The notes below the pieces were generated by a model. The model saw nothing but the letters and a program-made list of their open reading frames with translations. It was not told the origin of the DNA and ran no database searches. From Anaerolineaceae bacterium (lineage in GTDB: Bacteria > Chloroflexota > Anaerolineae > Anaerolineales > Anaerolineaceae), in the NCBI GenBank assembly GCA_003542325.1, contig DPKV01000089.1, forward strand, positions 1-8,890: a stretch of DNA of 8,890 nt, read 5' to 3'. Every line of letters starts with the position of its first letter. Within the stretch, counting starts at the first letter, position 1. A program made the position numbers and the translations under genes. This document shows, in pieces, positions 1 through 8,300 of this stretch.

Positions 1-348
1 TTGTCCTGGTTCCTGTCTTTTGGCGAGAATTTTGTCGTATTCAATAGCCTGCAGCCTCAACCCCCGTTCTGGTGGATGATCTTTGTGCTCAGCGCAGGGG
101 CTTTTGGCGGCGCACTGCCGTCTGTACCCGCTGGGTTGGGGGTGTTTGAGGGAGTGATGGTCGCTGCTTTTGCCTTGTTAGGCGTAGATTCCGGCATAGC
201 TTTCACCCATGCAATTGTGATCCATGCCATGGCCTTCCTTTTTACGAATATCATGGGGTTGGTTGGACTGCGGCTGCGCGGGCAGGCAGTCGTGGACCTC
301 TATCACCGCGCGGTCAACCGGCCAAAAAACCAGCCAGCGTCCAGGTGA
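1..348 (+). CDS. C-terminal part of a YbhN/MprF-like (LPG synthase TM region, UPF0104) integral membrane protein, 5' truncated
   Basis: The frame is open from the first base and ends at TGA 346-348, giving 115 visible residues. The gene begins outside the window, so the TTG at base 1 is most likely an internal Leu codon. The fragment is hydrophobic with about three membrane segments (roughly residues 22-39, 46-62 and 65-88) and a short basic tail. The Pro-Ser-Val-Pro-Ala-Gly-Leu-Gly-Val-Phe-Glu stretch (residues 40-50) resembles the conserved P-x-(S/P)-x-(A/G)-G-x-G-x-x-E segment near the C-terminus of the LPG_synthase_TM family. Members of that family resemble the flippase half of MprF and are often found beside glycosyltransferases; a lipid or lipid-linked sugar transport role here is inference. 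The downstream glycosyltransferase starts 4 bases after the stop, and its Shine-Dalgarno sequence overlaps this stop codon, which suggests one operon. Confidence 0.75.
   Translation: MSWFLSFGENFVVFNSLQPQPPFWWMIFVLSAGAFGGALPSVPAGLGVFEGVMVAAFALLGVDSGIAFTHAIVIHAMAFLFTNIMGLVGLRLRGQAVVDLYHRAVNRPKNQPASR
343..348 (+). promoter_or_regulatory. Ribosome binding site AGGTGA deciding the GT4 start
   Basis: AGGTGA lies 4 bases upstream of ATG 353 and contains the TGA stop of the preceding gene. It supports ATG 353 over the in-frame upstream ATG at 224, and it places the ribosome site where a terminating ribosome would free it, so the two genes are probably translationally coupled. Confidence 0.6.
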
Positions 349-352
349 GCTT

Positions 353-1525
353 ATGCGGATCTTGATCGTTCTGACCTATTATGAACCCTATAAGTCAGGC
401 CTGACAGTCTATGCCGTCCGGCAGGCTGAAGCGCTGGCCGCACGCGGACACCGGGTGACCATCCTGACCTCACAGTTTGAACGCAATTTACCCCTGGAAA
501 CATGGAAAAATGGGATCCGGATCATTCGTGTTCCGGTGGCTTTCCGGCTTTCCAAAGGGGTCGTTATGCCGAAGTTCTCCGGAACAGCCCGGCGGTTACT
601 CCGGGAAGCGGACCTGGTCAACCTGCACGTTCCCCAGGCGGATGCCGCACTGGTTGTCTGGCAGGCTAAAAAGCTGCACCTACCGATTGTCCTGACCTAT
701 CATTGCACCGTGGAAATGCCGATGGGGTTGATTTCCAGACTGGCCGGATGGGCGGTGGGCTGGTCCAGCCGGATTTCAGCCAACCAGGCGGATGTCGTTG
801 TACATAACACGATGGATTTTGCGGAACATTCCTCATTCCTGAAACGGTATATGGATAAGTTTAAAGTCGTCCCGCCACCGATTGAGGTCAGCCCGGTGTC
901 GGAAAAAGACATCTCGGATTTTCGGGAGCGCCATGCAATCCTGCCCTCACAACGGGTGATTGGGATGGCAGCCCGGCTGACAGCTGAGAAAGGCGTGGAA
1001 TACCTGGTGGACGCCATGCCGAAAATACTGGCGAAAATCCCGGAGGCGAGGGTGTTATTCGCCGGCGAATATGAGAATGTGCCGGGAGAAGCCGCCTATC
1101 GGGATCGGATTCTACCGCGGGTCGAACAGCTTGGCGCTCAGTGGACCTTCCTGGGCCGGGTTTCCGACGATGACCTGGCGGCCTTTTACCATGCCTGTGA
1201 TGTCCTGGTCCTGCCCAGTGTCAATACCACGGAATCCTTCGGGATGGTACAGGTGGAAGGGATGGTTTGCGGTACGCCTGTAGTCGCCACCGATTTACCC
1301 GGGGTACGCCAGCCCGTGTTGACCACCGGCCTGGGAAAGATTGTCCCCGTCCGGGACGCGGCCGCTCTGGCGGAAGCCATCATCTCGATATTGGAGGATG
1401 ACCGGCCGTTTGCACCGGATCAAATAGCGGCTTTGGCGTTTACCTATTCGCCCGAGACCGTCGCAGCCGCGTATGAGGCGATTTACGAAGGATTATTGGA
1501 ACAACATGGACAGTCAAGAACTTGA
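353..1525 (+). CDS. GT4-family (GT-B fold) retaining glycosyltransferase
   Basis: A 390-residue protein, a normal length for family GT4 enzymes, which transfer a sugar from a nucleotide donor with retention of configuration at the cytoplasm or inner membrane face. The N-terminal acceptor half (about 1-180) opens with an MRILIVLTYY beta strand, a Gly16-containing loop and a helix ending in ALAARGH. The C-terminal donor half (about 195-365) has a G-M-A-A-R-L-T-A-E-K-G segment placing the donor-phosphate-binding Arg208 and Lys213, and the diagnostic E-x7-E motif with Glu294 and Glu302 followed by GTPVVATDLPG. The start at 353 is chosen because an AGGTGA site lies 4 bases upstream and the Rossmann strand begins at residue 2; an in-frame ATG at 224 would add 43 residues that overlap the previous gene and look like shadow sequence. 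The last 20 bases overlap the next gene. The sugar and acceptor cannot be read from sequence. Confidence 0.93.
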   Translation: MRILIVLTYYEPYKSGLTVYAVRQAEALAARGHRVTILTSQFERNLPLETWKNGIRIIRVPVAFRLSKGVVMPKFSGTARRLLREADLVNLHVPQADAALVVWQAKKLHLPIVLTYHCTVEMPMGLISRLAGWAVGWSSRISANQADVVVHNTMDFAEHSSFLKRYMDKFKVVPPPIEVSPVSEKDISDFRERHAILPSQRVIGMAARLTAEKGVEYLVDAMPKILAKIPEARVLFAGEYENVPGEAAYRDRILPRVEQLGAQWTFLGRVSDDDLAAFYHACDVLVLPSVNTTESFGMVQVEGMVCGTPVVATDLPGVRQPVLTTGLGKIVPVRDAAALAEAIISILEDDRPFAPDQIAALAFTYSPETVAAAYEAIYEGLLEQHGQSRT

Positions 1526-2303
1526 TGCCATTCTCTGGCGGCATCTCTCCAGCCTGCCTTACTTTCGCGGTTTCCTGCGTGCGGTTGAAGACCGGTTTTA
1601 TAAGGAAATCGACCTGCCGCGCCCGATCCTTGACCTGGGTTCCGGCGATGGGCATTTTGCTTCAGTCGCTTTTGCGGAGAAACCGGACGTGGGGCTGGAC
1701 CCCTGGGTATCCCCAATGCAAGAGGCTCGCAGAAGAGACGCGTATCAACAGTTGGTTTTAGGGGAGGGGGCGCATATCCCCTATGCGGACGGCAGCTTTA
1801 ACAGCGTGACCAGTACGTCGGTTTTGGAACATATTCCGGATATTGACCCTGTACTGGCGGAAGCGGCCCGGATCCTCAAACCGGGCGGGAAGTTTGTTTT
1901 CTGCGTCCCGAATCACCGGTACCCGGAGATGCTTTGGGGAAGACAATTCCTGGAGGGGTTGGGTTTGAAGAAATGGGGCGCGGCTTATGGACGTTTCTTC
2001 AATCGGATTGCCCGTCATGCACATACTGATCCGCCCGCGGTTTGGATGGACCGCCTGGACCTGGCCGGGTTTGACCTTGAAGAAACCTGGGATTATTTCC
2101 CACCCAAAGCGCTGCATATTTTGGAATGGGGACACCCGCTTGGTTTACCCTCATGGATCACAAAGAAGCTGTTTGGCCGTTGGATCCTCGTGCCGAAACG
2201 CTGGAATTTAGCGGTTCCCTGGGCCATGACCCGGAAATTCATGGATGATCCCCGTTCAGAGGAAGGGATCTGTTCGTTCTTTATCGCTCGGAGACGGTTA
2301 TGA
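1506..2303 (+). CDS. Class I SAM-dependent methyltransferase (Methyltransf_11-like)
   Basis: A 265-residue protein starting inside the end of the glycosyltransferase gene (20-base overlap). Motif I, the SAM-binding glycine-rich loop, is ILDLGSGDGHFA (Asp43 to Gly49). It is followed by an acidic/aromatic segment (VGLDPWVS), the HIPYADGSFNSV strand that normally lines the SAM pocket, VLEHIPD, and the typical RILKPGGKFVFCVPN strand-turn. The C-terminal third is Trp- and aromatic-rich, with an HPLGLP segment, and may contact the substrate or membrane. ATG 1506 is preferred over the in-frame ATG at 1473, which would give a 53-base overlap; the upstream candidate ribosome sites (GAAGGA 1487-1492, TTGGA 1496-1500) are not decisive. 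Its place between a GT4 enzyme and an FkbM methyltransferase suggests that it modifies a sugar or glycolipid, but the substrate and the atom methylated are unknown. Confidence 0.88.
   Translation: MDSQELDAILWRHLSSLPYFRGFLRAVEDRFYKEIDLPRPILDLGSGDGHFASVAFAEKPDVGLDPWVSPMQEARRRDAYQQLVLGEGAHIPYADGSFNSVTSTSVLEHIPDIDPVLAEAARILKPGGKFVFCVPNHRYPEMLWGRQFLEGLGLKKWGAAYGRFFNRIARHAHTDPPAVWMDRLDLAGFDLEETWDYFPPKALHILEWGHPLGLPSWITKKLFGRWILVPKRWNLAVPWAMTRKFMDDPRSEEGICSFFIARRRL
2290..2294 (+). promoter_or_regulatory. Ribosome binding site GGAGA for the FkbM gene
   Basis: GGAGA lies 5 bases upstream of ATG 2300, inside the last codons of the preceding methyltransferase. With the ATGA stop/start overlap this indicates translational coupling and fixes the start. 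Confidence 0.55.
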
Positions 2304-3106
2304 AAAAACTGCATCAATGGCTCTATTATGCCGGTTCAATTTTCAAGATCATCGGTGGGTTCCGCAACTGGCCCCAGATCATTCCGCTTTTCCTGCGGCC
2401 CAGGGCCAACGGTGAGCATTTGATAAAACTGCGGCGATCCCCGGTTGTACTGACCGTGCGGGGAGCGATGGACGTTTGGGCGGTGAAGGAGACGTTTCTG
2501 GATGAATTCTATACCCGCTATGGCGTTCCGGTGCAGGATGGGTGGACGGTGGTGGATATCGGGGCGGGGATCGGCGATTTCAGCATTTATGCCGCCTTTG
2601 GACGGCCGGAAACGAAAGTCTATGCCTTTGAACCCTATCCGGGATCGTTTCTGCTCCTGAATGAGAACCTCGAGCAGAATGCGATGGTAAATATATTTCC
2701 TTTCCAGCAGGCCATCTGGGGGAAGGCCGGGGAATTGACGCTGGACCTGTCGGTTGGGGAGCCGCTGCAGTTTTCCAGCCGGGAAGTGGTGGTGGAACCT
2801 GGGAAAACCCGGCAGATCAAAGTCCACGCTGTCACCCTGTCGGATGTCTTATCCCAACAGGCATTGGACCGGGTTGACCTGTTGAAGCTGGACTGTGAGG
2901 GCGCGGAATATGAAATCCTGATGAACGCGCCGATCGAATTCCTGATGAAGATTCAAAGAATTGTGATGGAATACCATAATGTGGATGTCGATCATACGCA
3001 TGTCCAGTTGATCCGCTTCCTTGAATCGGTTGGGTATACCGTCTCCTGGGAGCAAAACATCGTCCACGAGGAAATCGGTTATTTATTTGCTGCCCGGGTG
3101 ATGTGA
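2300..3106 (+). CDS. FkbM-family SAM-dependent methyltransferase
   Basis: A 268-residue protein in the usual size range of FkbM-type enzymes, many of which O-methylate sugars or polyketides. Visible signatures are SAM motif I, VVDIGAGIGDFS (Asp86 to Asp93); the acidic ribose-binding motif VYAFEPYPGS with Glu111; and the family-typical LLKLDCEGAEYEIL with Asp198 and Glu200, followed by a strand ending MEYHNV. The N-terminal 30 residues (KKLHQWLYYAG and following) are basic and aromatic and could associate with the membrane. ATG 2300 overlaps the upstream TGA as ATGA, and a GGAGA ribosome site is correctly spaced. It is the last gene of the first cluster: 126 bases without a gene follow, containing a new promoter. 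In this context O-methylation of a surface glycan is plausible but inferred. Confidence 0.92.
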   Translation: MKKLHQWLYYAGSIFKIIGGFRNWPQIIPLFLRPRANGEHLIKLRRSPVVLTVRGAMDVWAVKETFLDEFYTRYGVPVQDGWTVVDIGAGIGDFSIYAAFGRPETKVYAFEPYPGSFLLLNENLEQNAMVNIFPFQQAIWGKAGELTLDLSVGEPLQFSSREVVVEPGKTRQIKVHAVTLSDVLSQQALDRVDLLKLDCEGAEYEILMNAPIEFLMKIQRIVMEYHNVDVDHTHVQLIRFLESVGYTVSWEQNIVHEEIGYLFAARVM

Positions 3107-3119
3107 TCTGAACTGAGAA

Positions 3120-3162
3120 GCTCTGGAGCGGCATCGGGGTTGTCAGGGGTCTGGCTCTGGAG
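3120..3162 (+). repeat. 9-bp direct repeat flanking the -35 box
   Basis: GCTCTGGAG occurs at 3120-3128 and again at 3154-3162, 34 bases apart. The first copy lies upstream of the predicted -35 box and the second directly abuts the -10 box. It may be a regulator-binding pair or chance; neither copy extends past 9 bases. Confidence 0.3.
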
Positions 3163-3168
3163 TATGAT
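3140..3168 (+). promoter_or_regulatory. Predicted sigma-70-type promoter for the GT-C gene pair
   Basis: TTGTCA (3140-3145) and TATGAT (3163-3168) each match the -35 and -10 consensus at five of six positions and are separated by exactly 17 bases. They lie in the only intergenic gap and point towards the gene at 3233. The predicted start is near 3175, giving a leader of about 58 bases. The assignment is by pattern only, and sigma-factor preference in this lineage is assumed to resemble the general bacterial housekeeping type. Confidence 0.55.
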
Positions 3169-3174
3169 TTTTCC

Positions 3175-3184
3175 GACAATTGTC
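3175..3184. promoter_or_regulatory. Perfect 10-bp palindrome at the predicted transcription start
   Basis: GACAATTGTC is a perfect inverted repeat with no spacer, starting about seven bases after the predicted -10 box. A dimeric repressor bound here would block initiation or early elongation. The match is short and does not extend beyond 10 bp, so it could be chance. Confidence 0.3.
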
Positions 3185-3232
3185 AAACGCTGTGTATTTT
3201 CCGAATTTATCACGAGTAATTAGAGAAATCTT

Positions 3233-5365
3233 ATGACAAATCCCGAAAACCCTGTTCCGGTCACAGAACCCAGCATTTGGGACCACTTTGTCTCCCGCCT
3301 TAAGTTCTGGTCGAGAGATAATGTGACGGTGGAAATTGAAGATCAGGAAATGCTGGAACCGGAACCTGATTCGGAGGAACGGAAAACCTTTCCCTGGTTG
3401 ACGGTGGTTGCCCTCGTCCTGGCCTTGATCGCCCAATTGACACTGGAACCCTCGTTGAATCGGACGCCCTGGCCCGGTGTGGTGTTGTATGCCGGAGCGT
3501 TGGGCTGCCTGGTGGTCGCGCTGATCCGCAAGGAATGGCACCTGCCTGCGCCAAAGCCGGACGCGGATGGAACCCTCAGCATGACCGTTAAGACCCAATA
3601 CCTCCTGATCGGGACTGTGCTGGCGGTGTTTGCTTTTGTGCTGTTTGGCACCGGTGAGTTTGGATTTCTCAACACCTCCCTCTGGGTTCTTTCTTTGGCT
3701 TTCATTTTCCTGGCATTCAGAGAGAAGAAAGCCGACAGGCCATTCAGTTTTACGACACTTTGGGGACAACTGAAAGGGGGCGGCTGGCAGATCAGGATCA
3801 CCCGCTGGACGCTGATCGTGCTGGCTGCTCTGGCTGTGATCCTGTTTTTCAACTATTACCGGCTGGATTCGGTTCCACCTGAGATGCTTTCGGACCAGGC
3901 CGAAAAATTACTCGATATCAACGATGTGCTGAATGGCGCAAGGCCGGTGTATTTCCCGCGCAACACCGGGCGGGAGGTGATCCACTTCTACCTGACCGCA
4001 GCCTATATGGCTGTCTTTAACCTGGATGTCTCCTTCCTGAACCTGAAAGCGGTGGCTGTCTTTGCCAACCTGGTCACCTTGCTTTTCATTTACCTGCTGG
4101 GGAAGGAAGTGGGCAATAAATGGGTGGGACTGGCAGCAGCCTTGTTTGCAGGGATCGCTTACTGGCCGCTGCTCTTCACGCGGCTGGCGCTCCGGATTCC
4201 GTATTACCCGTTGTTCGTCGCGCCGGTGATGTATTTCATGATCCGGGGGCTGCGGCGGCAGAACATCAACGATATCCTGCTGACGGGTTTGTTTTTGGGA
4301 TTGGGACTGCACGGGTACACGCCCTTTCGGATCGTCCCGATATTTGTGGTGATTGGCATTTTGATCTATATCCTGCACCGGCCTGCCCGGGGGAAAAGGG
4401 TGCAGGCGCTGTTTGCTCTGATCCTGATCGCATTTGTCTCGCTGGTGGTTTTCATCCCCCTGCTGCGATACTGGCTGGCGAACCCGCAGTTATTTGCCTA
4501 TCGAGCCTTTTCACGGCTGACGGGGATGGAAGTCGGCTTCCAGGAAGCGCCGGTCCTGATTTTCCTCCGGAACTTCTGGAAGGCGAGCATGATGTTCTTC
4601 TGGAATAACGGTGTGATCTGGGCGCATTCCGTCCCGAACCGGCCGGCGCTGGAAGTCGTTTCCGGCGCGCTGTATTTCCTGGGTATCGCAGCCTTGCTGA
4701 TCCGGTATATCCGCAAGCGCAATTGGATGGACCTGTTCCTGCTGGTTTCCATCCCGATGATGATGATGCCTTCCATTCTTTCGCTGGCTTATCCCAATGA
4801 GAACCCCTGCCTCAATCGGACAGCAGGGGCGGTGGTCCCCGTTTTCGTGGTGATCGGGCTGGCCTTTGAGACGATCCTGCGCTCGATCCGGACCCACACG
4901 AGCGGGAAAATCGGAAAAATACTCGTCACGCTGATTGTCCTCCTGCTGGTCACCTGGTCAGGGGCCAATAACTATGACCTCGTTTTTAACCAGTATTATT
5001 CGCTTTACAAAGCCTCCTCCTGGAACACCACCGAATTAGGTGAGATGGCTGAACTGTTCATCGATACCATGGGGACGCCTGAAACGACTTATGTTGTTGG
5101 GTATCCGCATTGGGTGGATTCGCGGCTGGTGGCGATCAATGCCGGGTATACGGGATACGATTTTGCCATCCTGCCTGAAAATATCCCGGCCACGGCGGAA
5201 ATCCCTGGGGCTAAATTGTTCTTTGTCAATGTCAATGACGGCGAGAATATGCAGCTACTTCTGGAGACTTATCCTGACGGAATCCTGACCCAGGTTGACT
5301 CAAAGGTCGCGAATAAAGACTTTATGACCTTCTTCGTACCTCCCACACAAGGAGTGACGCCTTAA
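3233..5365 (+). CDS. Polytopic GT-C-like membrane glycosyltransferase (GT39/ArnT-like) with an N-terminal four-helix extension
   Basis: A 710-residue hydrophobic protein. Residues 1-52 are a soluble, acidic head (EIEDQEMLEPEPDSEER), followed by four predicted helices (about 53-70, 80-98, 122-139, 147-162) and a basic cytoplasmic loop. A canonical GT39-like core then begins with a helix at about 192-207, and the next loop holds Asp221, Asp228 and Asp231, where GT-C enzymes carry the catalytic acid on the outer face. More helices follow up to about residue 590, then a soluble C-terminal region of about 100 residues. The four extra helices are even in number, so the first GT-C loop stays extracytoplasmic, and the basic loops fit the positive-inside rule. 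GT39-type enzymes transfer sugar from polyprenyl-phosphate donors; donor and acceptor are unknown here. The ribosome site before ATG 3233 is weak (GAGAAA). The stop overlaps the next start as TAATG, so the two proteins are probably made together. Confidence 0.82.
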   Translation: MTNPENPVPVTEPSIWDHFVSRLKFWSRDNVTVEIEDQEMLEPEPDSEERKTFPWLTVVALVLALIAQLTLEPSLNRTPWPGVVLYAGALGCLVVALIRKEWHLPAPKPDADGTLSMTVKTQYLLIGTVLAVFAFVLFGTGEFGFLNTSLWVLSLAFIFLAFREKKADRPFSFTTLWGQLKGGGWQIRITRWTLIVLAALAVILFFNYYRLDSVPPEMLSDQAEKLLDINDVLNGARPVYFPRNTGREVIHFYLTAAYMAVFNLDVSFLNLKAVAVFANLVTLLFIYLLGKEVGNKWVGLAAALFAGIAYWPLLFTRLALRIPYYPLFVAPVMYFMIRGLRRQNINDILLTGLFLGLGLHGYTPFRIVPIFVVIGILIYILHRPARGKRVQALFALILIAFVSLVVFIPLLRYWLANPQLFAYRAFSRLTGMEVGFQEAPVLIFLRNFWKASMMFFWNNGVIWAHSVPNRPALEVVSGALYFLGIAALLIRYIRKRNWMDLFLLVSIPMMMMPSILSLAYPNENPCLNRTAGAVVPVFVVIGLAFETILRSIRTHTSGKIGKILVTLIVLLLVTWSGANNYDLVFNQYYSLYKASSWNTTELGEMAELFIDTMGTPETTYVVGYPHWVDSRLVAINAGYTGYDFAILPENIPATAEIPGAKLFFVNVNDGENMQLLLETYPDGILTQVDSKVANKDFMTFFVPPTQGVTP
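5349..5354 (+). promoter_or_regulatory. Strong ribosome binding site AAGGAG for the GT39-YYY gene
   Basis: AAGGAG lies 10 bases upstream of ATG 5365, within the last codons of the preceding gene. Together with the TAATG stop/start overlap it fixes the start of the long downstream reading frame. Confidence 0.65.
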
Positions 5366-8300
5366 TGAGCGGACAACCTCACAACATTGCTACTAAACCT
5401 CGCTTCCAGTGGGGCAACCTTCTGGTGATCGCGGCGTTGATCGTCACCCTGGCCTCAGGAGCGTACCTGCGGTTGACCGGCGTCAATTGGGATGAAGACC
5501 AGCACCTGCACCCTGACGAGCGGTTTCTGAGCCTGGTCCAGTCGCATATCACCCCCCTTGAAAATGGCGGGTACTTCGACACGGCCAATTCGACCTTGAA
5601 CCCCAGCAATGTCGGGCATACCTTCTTCGTTTACGGCACCCTGCCGATCTTCATCGTGCGTTATCTGGGTGAAGCATTGGGACAGAACAATTACAATACG
5701 ATCACAATTTTAGGCCGGCAGGTCTCAGCCATCTTCGATGTAATAACGATCCTGCTGGTATTTCTGATCGGCAAGCGGCTGTATAACAAATGGGCGGGTT
5801 TGCTGGGAGCGGTATTCTATGCCTTGGCGGTGCTGCCGATTCAGTTGTCGCATTATGCCACGGTGGATGCCATCACTAATACCTTTGCGTACCTGGCGGT
5901 TTATGCCGCGGTTTGGGCGTTGGAGCGCAAGCCCAGCGAGCCTGAATATGATTCGGAAAGCGTGGAACTGGAAAAGGGAAAGCGAATCCTGCGTGATTTA
6001 GCGCCTTACATTTTGTTTGGCGTTGTTTTAGGCGCTGCGACGGCTTCCAAGATCAACGCTGTGACGCTGGCGCTGGTCATCGTCCTGGTGGAAGTAGTAC
6101 GTTACCTGCGTTTACCCACCGAGGGACGGGAAAAAGCGATCCTGCCGGCCATCCGCAACCTGGTTGTGGCCGCCGTGATCAGTTTCCTGGTGTTCCGGGT
6201 AGCGCAGCCCTATGCGTTTAACGGGCCGGGCTTTTTCAATATGGGGATCAACCCGGAATGGTGGTCTGCCTTGCAAAACCTGCGCGCTCAGGCATCCGGG
6301 GATGTGGATTTCCCGCCTGCCCTGCAATGGGCCCGACGGCCGGTGACGTTTGCACTGGAGAACCTGGTTCTGTGGGGGCTGGGTGCGCCGCTGGGGGTGT
6401 TCGCTTGGTTGTCCTATTTAGGAATGGGATGGGCGATCATCAGGAAACGAAATTGGCAGGTGTATCTTCCGCTGTGGACGTTCACCGGGTTCTATTTCCT
6501 CTGGCAATCCCTTTCCTGGGTCCGCACCATGCGTTACCAGATCCTGATCTATCCAGCCCTGGCGTTGTTTGCAGGGTGGGGATTGGTCCAGCTCTGTTCG
6601 GCACGGCAAACAGTCAAGGTGTGGTTCATCAAACTTAAGCCCAAGCTGATCAGGATCACCGGCATTGCCCTGACGATAATTGTCGTTCTCACGACGGCGA
6701 TCTGGGCGTTTGCCTTTTCTTCCATCTATACCCGCATGCAGCCCAGGCTGGCCGCCAGCCGCTGGATCTATCAGAACATTCCCGGCGCACTGACCCTTTC
6801 GATGGAGACTGATGAAGGGACGTACCTGCAGCCGATGCCGTACCGGGCCGGGGACATCCTGACTGCGGACGCGCCCTTTTCCTATCCGTTTTATGCCGTT
6901 GCGGATGGCGCAATCAGCTCGATCACTTTCCCCAATATCCTCGATCAATCCGGGCTGGACTTCGATCGGCAGGTGCAACTGACCTTGACGCGCGCGGATA
7001 CGCCGGACCAGGTATTAGGTGGCGCGGTCCTGACCAATACCTTCACTGCAAGCGGTGATTCCTGGAAAGGCGTGGCTTACGAGTTTATCCTCGATTCAGA
7101 AGTCACTGTTATTGAGGGTGACCTGTACGTGGTAATCCTGACCTTGTTGGGCGGGGATACCACCATACTGCTGAATGGCGCGCCGGAAATAAACCTGACC
7201 ACTTCCGAGGGGATGGCGTTGGTGGAAACCATGGTGCGCATTTTGCAGAGCGTCCGGGCCGATGCACCTTACACGATGAGCGTCTCGGTGGTGAAGACCG
7301 GTCTGGTGACCGAAGTCCAGGTGCCCTATCTGGTGGATTTGATGGGGGCAGCAAGTCAGAAGGATTTGCTCCTCACCCTCGCACTGCAGGATGAAGCTGG
7401 AACGACTGTCACAGCGGAGTTGAACGGTACGTTTGAGCCAGGAGCGGATATCCGCGGCCAGGCGTATACCTTCCTTTTGGATGAGCCTTTGGCGGTGCAA
7501 CAGGGGCAAACACTTGCCGTTACCTTGAGCACCAACTCCCCAGGTGTCCGACTGGTGCTCCACGCGCCCAACCCAGCCCTGGAGAGTTCCTGGGACGATG
7601 CGATCCCCTATCCTACGGATGGCTTTTATGCGTACAGCGACACCGGTGGGATCTATCGGGGAGATTTGAACTTTGAAATGTACTGGACCGATAACGAACT
7701 CAAACTGGAGATGTTTGAGACCCAACTGGACCAGGCGGATTATATTTTCATCACCTCCAGCCGGCAGTGGGGAACCACCACCCGGGTGCCGGAACGTTAC
7801 CTGTTGACGACATTCTATTACCGGAACCTGCTGGGCTGCCCGGAGGGCGAGGATATCGAATGGTGTTATGGCGTGGCTGAGCCGGGTATGTTTGAGGGGA
7901 ACCTCGGGTTTGAACTGGTCGAGACCTTTGATTCGAACCCCACCCTGGGTCCGATTGAGATCAACGACCAGGCCTCCGAGGAAGCCTTCACGGTTTACGA
8001 CCATGCCAAGGTCCTTATTTTCAAGAAGACGGACGCTTACGATCCGATTGCCGTCCGGGAACTGCTGCGTTCGGTTGACCTGAGCCAGGTGGTCTACTTT
8101 ACCCCCGGTGATGCGGCCGATTATCAGGCCATTGATCCGGAAACAGCGGATGATCCTGAAAATACCCTCATGCTGCCGGAAGATCAGTGGGAGGAACAGC
8201 AGGAAAGCGGCACCTGGTCGGAACTGTTTGACCGGGAGAGCCTGCTTAACACCTCCCAACCGCTGGCTGTGATCGCCTTTTACGGTCTGGTTTTGTTGTT

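Noticed and set aside
1..3. TTG at the first base as a start codon
   Set aside because: The family is much longer at the N-terminus and the frame is open to the window edge, so this is an internal codon of a truncated gene.
224..352. Upstream in-frame ATG extending the GT4 protein by 43 residues
   Set aside because: The extra residues overlap the preceding membrane protein, resemble no GT4 N-terminus, and ATG 353 has a well-placed AGGTGA site.
1473..1505. Upstream in-frame ATG extending the first methyltransferase by 11 residues
   Set aside because: It would enlarge the overlap with the glycosyltransferase gene to 53 bases. ATG 1506 gives a more usual overlap, although the ribosome sites do not settle it fully.
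3107..3172. A rho-independent terminator after the FkbM gene
   Set aside because: The T run at 3168-3172 has no GC-rich hairpin before it. GCTCTGGAGC at 3120-3129 has only a two-base loop and no T run, and the T run overlaps the predicted -10 box.
3908..4378. A 156-codon open frame on the - strand
   Set aside because: It is antisense to membrane helices of the GT-C gene, and its Gln/His/Arg-rich composition and lack of motifs mark it as a shadow frame.
4120..4608. A 162-codon + strand frame inside the first GT-C gene
   Set aside because: It is an alternate-frame shadow; the other frame contains the continuous membrane protein.
6258..6638. A 126-codon + strand frame inside the GT39-YYY gene
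   Set aside because: It is out of frame with the real gene, Gly/Pro/Ala-rich and without motif or ribosome site.
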